Notes under the pieces: generated by a model
Databases searched by the model: none
Seen by the model: only the letters and a program-made list of their open reading frames with translations
What the model was told of the DNA's origin: nothing
Shown here: positions 18,958 to 28,125 of the stretch, one piece after another
How positions within the stretch are numbered: the first letter of the stretch is position 1
How the letters are laid out: each line of letters starts with the position of its first letter
Assembly (NCBI GenBank): GCA_045123575.1
Contig: JBGVKG010000021.1
Span: 47,547-111,546 of the forward strand
DNA from: SVEL01 sp045123575
GTDB taxonomy: Bacteria; Bacillota; Clostridia; Lachnospirales; Lachnospiraceae
Length of the DNA: 64,000 nucleotides
Direction of reading: 5' to 3'
Program-made: the position numbers and the translations under genes

Positions 18958-20055
18958 ATGGATAAATGTACAATAGTTATACCATCATACAATCCAAATG
19001 TTAGTTTGACGATGCTTATAGATGAACTGTTGCTAGCAGGTTTTAAGGACATTGTTATAGTAGATGATGGAAGCAATCTGGATGATAAGAAAGTGCAGAT
19101 GGCTTATGCTTATATAAGAGATAAAAGTGAGTGTACCTTGATTCATCATGGTGCCAATATGGGTAAGGGTGCTGCCCTTAAGACTGGGTTTAAGCACTGC
19201 CTTCTTAATAGACCAAAGGATACATTGGTTATAACAGTAGATGATGATGGACAGTACGGTGCTGAATGTGTTAAGCAGTGTCTTGAACAATACGAAAGTA
19301 TGTATGATGAAGTGTATAGGGAGCATGGTGAACCACCAGTGTTATTAGGCGCTAGAAAATTTGCAGATTCTGGTTATAAGATTATTAAGCGCGTGGTAAA
19401 TTATTTATGTGGATTCATAATGAAGTATATGTGCTTTGTCAATGTTCGTGATGTTCAGACAGGTTTACGATTGATACCTCACAGATATTTACGAGATTTG
19501 TTAAAGGTAGATGGACACGGTTTTGATTATGATATAAATATGCTTCCTGCTATGAAGTATAGAAATATACCATATATAGAAGTGAGTATCCAGATAGAGC
19601 AGGTAAATGGCAAATATGCAGATTATAACCCTGTAGGAGATGTGCTAAGATGCCTTGGAGTTATGATACGATATGTATTTAGCTCATTGTCAGCTACGGC
19701 ATTGGATGTTGTGGTCTTTTATTTGCTGCTTATGATGTTTGACAGTGGAGTATTGCCACTGGATAAGTCATTTGGTATGTTGTATGCAACTATTATAGCT
19801 CGTATTATTTCGGCTACATATAATTGTATAGTTAATAAAAAGGCTGTATTTAAGTCAGATACGCCGATGAAAACAATCATTATAAGGTTTTATATATTTA
19901 GTTTGATAAAGGCCGTTATGTCATACGTGATGCTTCTTGGAAGCTCATACTTATTGGGAATGTATGCGGATTCTATGACGGTTATCATAAAGCTTGTGAT
20001 AGACTTAATATTATTCTTTGGTGGATATGGTATACAGAAGAAGTGGATTTTTTAA
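18958..20055 (+). CDS. GT2 glycosyltransferase fused to GtrA-like membrane domain
   Basis: 365 residues. Residues 1 to about 235 form a DPM1-like GT2 domain (TIVIPSYNP, IVDDGSN, VDDDGQYG). From about 238 to the end is a GtrA-like domain with four membrane helices. Fusions of this kind typically make or flip polyprenyl-phosphate sugars used to decorate wall polymers outside the membrane. The start follows an AAAGAGG site. It may modify the polysaccharide assembled by the upstream locus. Confidence 0.88.
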   Translation: MDKCTIVIPSYNPNVSLTMLIDELLLAGFKDIVIVDDGSNLDDKKVQMAYAYIRDKSECTLIHHGANMGKGAALKTGFKHCLLNRPKDTLVITVDDDGQYGAECVKQCLEQYESMYDEVYREHGEPPVLLGARKFADSGYKIIKRVVNYLCGFIMKYMCFVNVRDVQTGLRLIPHRYLRDLLKVDGHGFDYDINMLPAMKYRNIPYIEVSIQIEQVNGKYADYNPVGDVLRCLGVMIRYVFSSLSATALDVVVFYLLLMMFDSGVLPLDKSFGMLYATIIARIISATYNCIVNKKAVFKSDTPMKTIIIRFYIFSLIKAVMSYVMLLGSSYLLGMYADSMTVIIKLVIDLILFFGGYGIQKKWIF

Positions 20056-20153
20056 GCATCACTTTGTTTTCAAGTCTTTTTCACTTGCGATACACAGTTT
20101 CTACACAAAATCTTGCTAGATTATATATAACTTACTAAAAGGGAGGAACTTAA

Positions 20154-21518
20154 ATGGATTTTAATAATAACAACCAGCCAGAATTTAAGGTTGAACATCA
20201 GTGGCAGCCATATAGTCAGCCAGAACCAGTACAAGATGTATTTCAGTTTTCAGAGCCAAAGAAGTCAAAGGTAAAGAGGGAAAAGAAACCTATGACTTTT
20301 GGCAAGGTATTTGTAACATGTGCGGCATTTATGTTAGCGACTGTATTATTAAATGGCGCTATTATGCATTATCTTTTAGGTGGATTTGCAGATAAATATG
20401 TAACTAAGACTGAGTACGCTGCTGGAAATATCGGTTCTACATCAGACACCATAACAAGTATCATAGAGCAAACAGGAAACACACTTACTGTTGCCCAGAT
20501 AGCAGAGGCGGTTATGCCATCTGTAGTGGCTATTACTAGTACATCTATAGTGGAGTCCAATAAATATCCACTATGGGGATATGGCGGTACAGAGCAGGTA
20601 CAGGGAGCAGGTTCAGGCATTATAGTAGGTAAGAATGATACAGAGCTTCTTATAGCGACAAACAATCATGTAGTTGAGAATACGACTACTCTTACTATAC
20701 AGTTTACAAATGATACATCTGTTGAAAATGCTTATATAAAGGGAACTAGTGCAGATAATGATATAGCAGTTGTAGCGTTACCTCTTGCTTCTATCAGTAC
20801 AGATACACTTAATTATATCAAGCTGGCAACACTTGGTGATTCGGATGCTCTTAAGGTTGGAGATGGTGTTATCGCCATTGGAAATGCCTTGGGATATGGC
20901 CAGTCAGTTACAGTTGGATATGTAAGTGCAAAGAATAGAGATATAACAGTAGAGAATAATACACTTACTGTTATCCAAACAGATGCAGCCATAAATGGTG
21001 GTAATTCTGGTGGAGCTCTTATCAATATGTATGGACAGGTTATAGGTATCAATGTGGCTAAGTCTTCATCTTCGGCATCTTCATCAGCCAGTGTTGAGGG
21101 AATGGGTTATGCTATACCGATTTCACAGGCTAAAGAGATTATAGAAGATTTATCTAACAGAGAGACTAGACCACCTGTAGCGGCTGCTGATAAGGGTTAT
21201 ATGGGTGTGACTGTTATAACATCTGATAGCACTATGAAGGATTATTATAATATCCCAGAAGGTGTATATATACGTGAGACTACTGAAAATGGTCCTGCTG
21301 ATAAGGCTGGTCTTAAGATGGGCGATGTTATAATAAAGATAGAGGGAGTAAACGTATCTACAAGTGATGATATGATTGAATTATTGGACACATATGCTGC
21401 AGGTGAGACAATCACTCTTACAGTAATGGTTAGTGCTGACCGTGGCTATGTAGAGAAGGAATTTAATCTTACTCTTGTAAAATATAGTGAAATCGAGAAA
21501 TTAACAAATAAGAGATAG
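20154..21518 (+). CDS. htrA: Membrane-anchored HtrA/DegP-type serine protease with PDZ domain
   Basis: 454 residues. A cytoplasmic tail of about 47 residues precedes one membrane helix (about 50-75), then a trypsin-like domain whose triad is complete: H172 in ATNNHVVE, D203 in ADNDIAV and S285 in NGGNSGGAL. A C-terminal PDZ domain (about 340-440) binds exposed C-termini. It handles damaged envelope proteins at the outer face. GGGAGG precedes the ATG. It stands alone, with a strong terminator after it. Confidence 0.95.
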   Translation: MDFNNNNQPEFKVEHQWQPYSQPEPVQDVFQFSEPKKSKVKREKKPMTFGKVFVTCAAFMLATVLLNGAIMHYLLGGFADKYVTKTEYAAGNIGSTSDTITSIIEQTGNTLTVAQIAEAVMPSVVAITSTSIVESNKYPLWGYGGTEQVQGAGSGIIVGKNDTELLIATNNHVVENTTTLTIQFTNDTSVENAYIKGTSADNDIAVVALPLASISTDTLNYIKLATLGDSDALKVGDGVIAIGNALGYGQSVTVGYVSAKNRDITVENNTLTVIQTDAAINGGNSGGALINMYGQVIGINVAKSSSSASSSASVEGMGYAIPISQAKEIIEDLSNRETRPPVAAADKGYMGVTVITSDSTMKDYYNIPEGVYIRETTENGPADKAGLKMGDVIIKIEGVNVSTSDDMIELLDTYAAGETITLTVMVSADRGYVEKEFNLTLVKYSEIEKLTNKR

Positions 21519-21530
21519 CACAGTGAATTA

Positions 21531-21559
21531 AGGCTTGGCGAAAAACGCCAAGCCTTTTT
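21531..21559 (+). terminator. Rho-independent terminator after htrA
   Basis: Perfect 10-base-pair stem AGGCTTGGCG/CGCCAAGCCT with an AAAAA loop and TTTT. Confidence 0.93.
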
Positions 21560-21661
21560 GTATGGACTTGTATGTATTGATGTAGTATAATTATAAAAGA
21601 ATGTGTCAAATATAGATGATAAATAAATGATTATTATACAATCAGGAGAAGGTTTATATAG

Positions 21662-22651
21662 ATGAGTGAAAGAAGACAACAAGAGGTGTCAGTTATTAAT
21701 GTTAATAGTAATGACGCTCGTAGAAGGGTGACGGCTAGTCAGGCAAGAAGAAGGAAAAAAAGAAAGAAAAAGCTAAGAAGATATGTAAGGTTGGCAACTG
21801 TTTTAAGTATATTTGCAGTGGTACTTATTGTGGGAATATCCGTGGTATCTATGTGTATTTCTGCCATAACAGGAATGTTTACTAAGAGTAGAGAAGCTAA
21901 TGGAACAAATACTAATATAGCTGGAAATAGTCAAAATGTTTTAGATAATACTCAGCATGGTAATGATACTCAAATAGATAATGATGATGAGCCTATAGGA
22001 GAGGAACCATCTGGCGGACATATAATACCAGATGAGCCGGATGAACCCCTATATGTGTATGGCGATGAAGTGTATTCAGATGGACAACTTGTGGTGTGTA
22101 TCGACCCAGGACATGGTGGAAATGATGTGGGTTGTGTAGGTATTGATAATAGTTACGAGAAGAAGGATACACTAAAGCTTGCAGAACATGTAAAATACTT
22201 GTTGGAGCAGCAGGGTGTTAAGGTTATTATGACTAGAAGTACAGATGTGTGGGTCGATTTAAAGGACAGGCCATTGTTTGCTAATGAAAATAATGCGGAT
22301 GTACTAGTTTCTATTCATAGAAATAATTATGCTGAGGACCAAAGCGTAAAAGGCTTTGAAGCATGGATAAATAGCACTGATTCTGATAATTCAAAGGATT
22401 TGGCTGAGCTTATTATGAATGGCTTAAAAGAGGCTGGCATATCTAAGAATAGAGGGGTAAAAAAAGGCTCCCAAGGTAGTAGCAGTGATAATTATGCTAT
22501 AAACATTGGAAGCAGTATGCCTAGTGTCCTTTTAGAGATGGGATTTATGTCATCTCCAAAGGACAACCAGTTATTCCGTGATAATATTAAAGATTATGCA
22601 AAGGCTATTGCCGATGCTATTATTCAGTGGTCACAGGAGCAGGAGTATTAG
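21662..22651 (+). CDS. N-acetylmuramoyl-L-alanine amidase (Amidase_3)
   Basis: 329 residues. A very basic N-terminus (RRRKKRKKKLRR) precedes one membrane helix at about 45-70, an acidic Asn/Asp/Pro-rich linker, and an Amidase_3 domain from about 145. Zinc ligands and catalytic residues are visible in CIDPGHGGND, VSIHRNN and LLEMGFMS. It cuts the bond between muramic acid and the stem peptide. The last 32 bases overlap the end of the clpX-like gene on the other strand, with no room for a terminator between them. Confidence 0.92.
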   Translation: MSERRQQEVSVINVNSNDARRRVTASQARRRKKRKKKLRRYVRLATVLSIFAVVLIVGISVVSMCISAITGMFTKSREANGTNTNIAGNSQNVLDNTQHGNDTQIDNDDEPIGEEPSGGHIIPDEPDEPLYVYGDEVYSDGQLVVCIDPGHGGNDVGCVGIDNSYEKKDTLKLAEHVKYLLEQQGVKVIMTRSTDVWVDLKDRPLFANENNADVLVSIHRNNYAEDQSVKGFEAWINSTDSDNSKDLAELIMNGLKEAGISKNRGVKKGSQGSSSDNYAINIGSSMPSVLLEMGFMSSPKDNQLFRDNIKDYAKAIADAIIQWSQEQEY

Positions 22652-24248
22652 TTTCTGCTGATTTATTAGACACTGATCTTATTTCAATTATAGGAGAACC
22701 TACACCGTTAATATAGTCACCTGTTATAGTAACACGACCTATATTATCATCCTTAGGTATCTCAAACATTATATCGAGCATGAACTCTTCAAGGATGGCA
22801 CGAAGAGCTCGTGCTCCTGTTTTTTTCTCGATAGCTTTCTTAGCAATAGCTTCTATGGCTGAGTCGTCAAAGAGTAATTCTACTTCGTCTAACTCAAGCA
22901 ACTTCTTGTACTGCTTTAGAATAGCATTTTTAGGCTGTGTGAGAATAGATTTAAGCATATTCTCATCAAGCTTATCCATAGTACATACAATAGGCATACG
23001 GCCAAGGAACTCAGGTATCATACCAAAGCCTCTGATATCCTCTACAGTTACCTTGCTTAAAAGGTTTTCTTCTTTGTCGTATTTATCCTTAAGGTCAGCA
23101 TCAAATCCCATAGAAGACTTTTTGTTTAATCTTTCCTTTATAATCTGGTCAAGGTCAGGGAATGCACCACCACAGATAAATAAAATATTTTTTGTATTTA
23201 TAGTTGTAAGAGGAACCATGGCGTTTTTGCTGTTAGCTCCTACAGGAACTTCGACCTCGCTACCCTCTAAAAGCTTGAGAAGACCCTGTTGAACTGATTC
23301 GCCACTTACATCTCTATGGTTAGTTTCTTTTTTCTTAGCTATCTTGTCTATCTCGTCTATGAAAACAATACCCATCTCAGCCTTATCTACATCATCCTCT
23401 GCTGCTGCAAGAAGCTTAGACAGTACGCTTTCGATATCATCACCGATATATCCTGCTTCTGTAAGTGATGTAGCATCAGCGATGGCAAGAGGAACGTTTA
23501 AAAGCTTAGCAAGAGTTTTAACAAGGTGAGTCTTACCACATCCTGTTGGTCCTATCATAAGGATATTAGATTTCTCTATTTCGATATCGTCAGCTAAGTT
23601 TGAACAAACTCTCTTGTAGTGATTGTATACGGCTACTGAAACGATTTTCTTTGCCTGATCCTGACCTACAACATATTGGTCAAGCTGCTCCTTTATCTTG
23701 TGAGGAGCAGGAATATCCTTAAGCTCCATAGGAGGCTTTTTAGGTCCCTTCGCCTTCTTCTTTAACTTAGGCTGTGGACGACCAAAACCTGGAAAATCAC
23801 CGAGGTTAATAAAACTTACATTCTTGTATGGGCTGTTAGTTTCCTTTTTTTCGCTATTTTCCTTTGTTTCGTCTCTTTTATCTGAATCATTATCTTTGTC
23901 TTCAGGATTTAACTTCTTCACTGTTACAGTAACTTCAGGCTCACCTGGATTTATAATGTCCACATCCTCCTCATCTTCTGTAGAAGGATTAGCTGAATTA
24001 GCTGTATTTCCGCCCATATTCATATAAGGCATAAATCCACTACCAAACAGTAGGTTTGGGTCAATATCAGAATTGATATTAAAGCCAGGTAAAGGCTGAT
24101 TTCCTATAGTATCAAAAGCTTTTTGAAGACAATCAGAGCATACGCACATATTGCCTGGCATTGTCACCATTTTGCCTGCACGTGATTCTGGTCGTCTGCA
24201 TATATAACATATTTTTTCATATTCATCATTATTATTTTCTATTCCCAT
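22620..24248 (-). CDS. clpX: ClpX-like AAA+ unfoldase with extended linker
   Basis: 542 residues, longer than the usual 410-430. The N-terminal zinc-binding domain has cysteines 14, 17, 37 and 40. About 120 residues of charged, low-complexity linker follow (to about 185), then the AAA+ module with GPTGCGKTHLVK (Walker A), IVFIDEIDK (Walker B) and pore loop GYIGDD. The ClpP-docking loop reads MGF where IGF is usual. GGAGAG lies before the ATG. There is no clpP, tig or lon nearby, so it may be a second ClpX paralogue; ClpP partnership is inferred. Confidence 0.88.
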   Translation of the reverse strand: MGIENNNDEYEKICYICRRPESRAGKMVTMPGNMCVCSDCLQKAFDTIGNQPLPGFNINSDIDPNLLFGSGFMPYMNMGGNTANSANPSTEDEEDVDIINPGEPEVTVTVKKLNPEDKDNDSDKRDETKENSEKKETNSPYKNVSFINLGDFPGFGRPQPKLKKKAKGPKKPPMELKDIPAPHKIKEQLDQYVVGQDQAKKIVSVAVYNHYKRVCSNLADDIEIEKSNILMIGPTGCGKTHLVKTLAKLLNVPLAIADATSLTEAGYIGDDIESVLSKLLAAAEDDVDKAEMGIVFIDEIDKIAKKKETNHRDVSGESVQQGLLKLLEGSEVEVPVGANSKNAMVPLTTINTKNILFICGGAFPDLDQIIKERLNKKSSMGFDADLKDKYDKEENLLSKVTVEDIRGFGMIPEFLGRMPIVCTMDKLDENMLKSILTQPKNAILKQYKKLLELDEVELLFDDSAIEAIAKKAIEKKTGARALRAILEEFMLDIMFEIPKDDNIGRVTITGDYINGVGSPIIEIRSVSNKSAETNTPAPVTTE

Positions 24249-24390
24249 AAATGTCTCTCCTGTCTAGCTATATATAGTCGCTAACTTCCATAGTATCAGT
24301 GTTTTAGGGGTTTGTCAATATTTCCGAACAGTTCATAGATAATTCACATACACTGTATTGATGGGGATTTATAGTGTGAAGGAGTAGGTA

Positions 24391-26013
24391 ATGATAGATT
24401 GTAGAAGTGTGGCTATATCTGAGGAATATGCTGATTTTATTACCAATGCGGTATATGCACCTAATATAGGTAATGAAGGGTGTTATCAGAGGATATCAGG
24501 ATATTATGGAGTAGTATACGAGCCGCTTGCAAGTATGGACCAGCTACAGTTACGAAATTATCCATATAATACCATACCAGCCTTATATGGCTTAAATGAA
24601 CAGGATATATCTACGAGGGTAGGGGATACGGAAAATGCACTGGATGAGGCAGGTATAACTAGATTACAAAATATACCTACATTAAGACTGCGTGGACAGG
24701 GATGTCTTGTGGCTATAATAGATACGGGTATAAATATTGAAGACGATGATTTTAGGTTTAGTAATGGGGCCACAAGGGTGTTAAGGTTATGGGATATGAC
24801 AGACCAAAGTGCAGCACCGCCACAGGGGATTAACTACGGAACGGAATATACAAGGGAAATGCTAGATGACTTGTTGGATAGCAGTGATGATGTAGGTGAT
24901 GTAAATGATATAAGAGAAGAGGGCAGATACCCAGGACATGATGACATAGGCCATGGAAATGTTCTTGCAAAGGTTGTAGCTGGTATAAATGGTGCTGTTC
25001 CGGAAAGTTATATTGTAGCTGTAAAACTAAAAGAGGCTAAAGGATATCTAAGGAAGTATCATGGTGTACGTTATGGAGTACCAGCATATCAGGAAAATGA
25101 TATTATGTTGGCGGTAAATTATGTAAAAAATGTAGCAGATAAACTGGATATGCCAGTGTCTTTATGCTTGGCATTGGGTTCAAATAGCAGAAGTCATGAT
25201 GGCAATTCGGCGCTAAGCTATATATTAGATAGTTTTGTAAGTACAGGTATGGCAATGGTATCCCTAGCAGGAGGTGAACAAGGCAACAAACAACTACATG
25301 TCAGTGATGAGGAAAATGTGGAAATACGTTTAGATAGTAGACAAAAGGAATTGAATGTGAATATATGGGGAAGGAATGGAAGTGTAGCTTCAGTGGGGTT
25401 GGTATCGCCTACCGGTGAAGTGATAGACAATGTGCCAGCAAGGGTAAATGCCATAGAAGAAAGAAAATTGCTAATAGAAGGAACAACTGTTACTATTGAA
25501 TATGATATGTCTGAGGGGGATACTGGGGAACAATTTATACTTGTTCGGTTAAGGGATGCTACAGAAGGGGTATGGCGCTTGAATATACAGGGAGATAAAC
25601 AATTTGACGGTTATCTGCCTATCAGTCAATTCATATATGAGAATACCTATTTTCTAGAGCCTAATCCAGATACAACTTTGACGGACCCCTCGTTTGCCAG
25701 AAAAACAATGACTGCTGTTGGTTATGATGTAAAAAGTGGGGCATTATATATAGGACAGGGAAGAGGATTTTCAAGAATTGGAGGTATAAAACCAGATATT
25801 GCAGCACCTATGTCTGTAGCTGTGTTGACAGGAGCGGTGACGCAATTGCAGCAATGGAGTATGGTTACTGGTATTAGATTAGATAATATTGATGTTAAAA
25901 GCTATCTTTTAAGAGGGGCTGTTCAAAGTGATGGAGAACAATATCCGAACAAGCGATGGGGAAACGGAAAATTAAATGTATACAATGCATTAGAAGTCCT
26001 GCGAACAGGGTGA
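24391..26013 (+). CDS. S8 subtilase-family protein, probable pseudoprotease (Csp-like)
   Basis: 540 residues of the Csp-like subtilase group found in Clostridia, with a jelly-roll-like insert at about 305-435. The catalytic Asp (D111 in VAIIDTGIN) and His (H188 in DDIGHGNVL) are present. The segment that should hold GTSxAAP is missing: KPDIAAP runs straight into MSVAVLTGAV, leaving Pro where Ser belongs. The oxyanion-hole AAGNEG motif reads LAGGEQG, so Asn is also lost. No signal peptide. GAAGGAG precedes the start. Likely a regulatory or binding protein rather than an active protease. Confidence 0.85.
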   Translation: MIDCRSVAISEEYADFITNAVYAPNIGNEGCYQRISGYYGVVYEPLASMDQLQLRNYPYNTIPALYGLNEQDISTRVGDTENALDEAGITRLQNIPTLRLRGQGCLVAIIDTGINIEDDDFRFSNGATRVLRLWDMTDQSAAPPQGINYGTEYTREMLDDLLDSSDDVGDVNDIREEGRYPGHDDIGHGNVLAKVVAGINGAVPESYIVAVKLKEAKGYLRKYHGVRYGVPAYQENDIMLAVNYVKNVADKLDMPVSLCLALGSNSRSHDGNSALSYILDSFVSTGMAMVSLAGGEQGNKQLHVSDEENVEIRLDSRQKELNVNIWGRNGSVASVGLVSPTGEVIDNVPARVNAIEERKLLIEGTTVTIEYDMSEGDTGEQFILVRLRDATEGVWRLNIQGDKQFDGYLPISQFIYENTYFLEPNPDTTLTDPSFARKTMTAVGYDVKSGALYIGQGRGFSRIGGIKPDIAAPMSVAVLTGAVTQLQQWSMVTGIRLDNIDVKSYLLRGAVQSDGEQYPNKRWGNGKLNVYNALEVLRTG

Positions 26014-26081
26014 AAGGTGTTGATTTTTTACAACTACTGTTGTAGAATCGACGTAGAAAAAAGAAATCGTGAGGATAAATT

Positions 26082-26729
26082 ATGGCTGTGAAATTTTATG
26101 CAGTAAAGGTAGGTAAAATACCTGGAATATATAATACATGGGATGATTGCAAGGTGCAGGTCGAAGGATTTCCAGGAGCAACTTATAAGAGCTTCAAAAC
26201 TGCTGCAGAGGCTGCAGATTATATGGGATGGAATAATAAAAGTAATGATGTAGAAAAAGTGGAAATGCTGAAGAATGAACGAGTAGATGAAGCGGTGGGT
26301 GAAGGCAACAATCCTGTTGATGGTACTGCCTATGTAGATGGTAGTTACAACGCTGCTACAGGTGAATATTCTTATGGTGTTGTTATGTTTCATGATGGAA
26401 AAGAACTTCATTTTAGTGAGAAGTTTGATGATGCTGAACTGGCAACTATGAGAAATGTAGCAGGCGAGATTAAAGGTGCTGAGGCGGCTATGACCTATGC
26501 ATATGAGAATGGATTAAAGGAATTATATATATATCATGATTATGAGGGAATTGCCAAGTGGCCATTAAGACAGTGGCAGGCAAATAAAGAGGGAACTATA
26601 GCGTACAGAGAATTTTATGACAGGATAGTGAACAAGGTCAAGGTACATTTTGTTAAGGTAAAAGGACATTCGGGTGACAAGTATAATGACGAAGCAGACA
26701 GGCTGGCTAAGGAAGCGTTAGGTATATAA
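26082..26729 (+). CDS. rnhA: Ribonuclease HI with N-terminal viroplasmin domain
   Basis: 215 residues. Residues 1-50 are a caulimovirus viroplasmin-type nucleic-acid-binding domain (KFYAVKVGKIPGIYNTWDD..GFPGATYKSF), then a linker, then an RNase H domain. The four acidic metal ligands are visible in GTAYVDGSY, AGEIKGAEAA, YHDYEGIAKW and NDEADRLAKEAL. It degrades RNA in RNA-DNA hybrids. The thr/ser exporter gene starts two bases after its stop. Confidence 0.93.
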   Translation: MAVKFYAVKVGKIPGIYNTWDDCKVQVEGFPGATYKSFKTAAEAADYMGWNNKSNDVEKVEMLKNERVDEAVGEGNNPVDGTAYVDGSYNAATGEYSYGVVMFHDGKELHFSEKFDDAELATMRNVAGEIKGAEAAMTYAYENGLKELYIYHDYEGIAKWPLRQWQANKEGTIAYREFYDRIVNKVKVHFVKVKGHSGDKYNDEADRLAKEALGI

Positions 26730-26730
26730 T

Positions 26731-27507
26731 ATGGAAGATATATCATTAAAAAAGGAAAAAATTGCATTGGCGGTATCTATAGGAGAACACCTCTTAAAGA
26801 ATGGTGGCGAGGTGTCAAGAGTAGAGGATACAGTAAGAAGAATATTACAGCACTATAAATATGATAATCATAGTGTGTATACAATATCTAATGGTATATT
26901 TGTAACAGTAGATGAAAGTGGAGAAACACCTATAAGCTGTGTGCGCAATGTACCAACTTGGTCTACTAATCTAGGAAAAATAGCAGAGCTTAACAAATTA
27001 TCTAGAGAGATATGTGCAGATAAGTGTGATTTAACAGAGGCGAAGGAGAGATTGGAGCATATCGCTAATATGCAATATACTCCTTTGAGTTTACAAGTGC
27101 TAGGAACTGCTATAGGTTCAGCTGCTTTTTGCTTTGTATTCGGTGGAAAACTTGCAGATATGGTGCTTGCATTCTTTGTGGGATTTGTTCTTAAGCTGCT
27201 TCTAGAAGTGGCAACACGCAAAGGTGTATCTAAGTTTATAGGTCAGATACTAGGTAGTTTATTAGTAACTATTATAGCGGTTACAAGCTATCGTATAGTG
27301 GATATAATTCAGATTGATGCAGTTATTATAGGTAGTATTATGCTATTAGTACCAGGTGTGGCATTGACTACATCTGTTAGAGATTTCTTCGGAGGAGACT
27401 ATCTGTCAGGCAGTATCCATCTTATAGATGCGCTTCTTACTGCTATGTGTATAGCAGCAGGAGTTGGCGTAGGTATGAAACTATTTATGATGATTGGTTG
27501 GATATAA
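26731..27507 (+). CDS. Threonine/serine exporter ThrE-type subunit, DUF1212 half
   Basis: 258 residues: a soluble N-terminal portion (to about 115) with the conserved LLKNGGEVSRVEDTVRRI pattern, then about five membrane helices. This is the larger part of the split ThrE-type (YjjP-like) amino acid exporter. The smaller half follows at 27563. It begins two bases after the RNase H stop, so it is translationally coupled to an unrelated gene. Substrate is inferred from the family. Confidence 0.88.
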   Translation: MEDISLKKEKIALAVSIGEHLLKNGGEVSRVEDTVRRILQHYKYDNHSVYTISNGIFVTVDESGETPISCVRNVPTWSTNLGKIAELNKLSREICADKCDLTEAKERLEHIANMQYTPLSLQVLGTAIGSAAFCFVFGGKLADMVLAFFVGFVLKLLLEVATRKGVSKFIGQILGSLLVTIIAVTSYRIVDIIQIDAVIIGSIMLLVPGVALTTSVRDFFGGDYLSGSIHLIDALLTAMCIAAGVGVGMKLFMMIGWI

Positions 27508-27562
27508 ATTGTCATAGTTACTGGAAGAATAGTAGCGTGTAAGAAAAAAGGAGTCAGAGTAC

Positions 27563-28045
27563 ATGAATATATTTTATTATATAATTCAATTTGTCGCATC
27601 AGCCATAGGAACACTTGGCTTTTCAGCAGTTTTTAATGCTCCTAGGAAGGAGTACCTGTTCTGTGCTATTAACGGAGGCATTTTATGGACGTCATATCTC
27701 ATTATGATGGATAATGGAGCTGGTCTAACTATAGCGTGTATGGGTTCGACTTTTGTGATAACTATTATGGCTAGAGTGTTTTCGGCGATTAGGAAAAATC
27801 CGGTCACGGTGTTTTTGATTCCGGCGATATTTCCACTTGTACCGGGAGCAGGTATATATTATACAGCTTATTACATTATAATGAATGATTTAAGTACAGC
27901 AGGAATACATGGTATGGAGACATTTAAGGTTGTCGGAGGCATAGTTTTAGGTATTGTGTTTGGCTTTTTTATGCCACAAGGTATATTTACGAGATTGGCA
28001 AAACTGGAAACTAAGCATGAGGATAGTAGATATCAAAAAATTTAG
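27563..28045 (+). CDS. Threonine/serine exporter ThrE-type subunit, DUF3815 half
   Basis: 160 residues, almost entirely four to five membrane helices with FLIPAIFPLVPGAGIYYTAY, the family signature (YjjB-like). It should assemble with the preceding protein into the exporter. AAAAAGGAG precedes the ATG. Confidence 0.88.
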   Translation: MNIFYYIIQFVASAIGTLGFSAVFNAPRKEYLFCAINGGILWTSYLIMMDNGAGLTIACMGSTFVITIMARVFSAIRKNPVTVFLIPAIFPLVPGAGIYYTAYYIIMNDLSTAGIHGMETFKVVGGIVLGIVFGFFMPQGIFTRLAKLETKHEDSRYQKI

Positions 28046-28125
28046 CGGGCATTTTCTAATGTAAACACATATTTTATAAAGATATAAATATAATATAGTA
28101 ACACACTTTGCAAGCGGAGCTAGCT

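Noticed and set aside
22780..23292. 170-residue + strand frame inside the clpX-like gene
   Set aside because: Ser-rich shadow of the real minus-strand gene, without ribosome site or homology.
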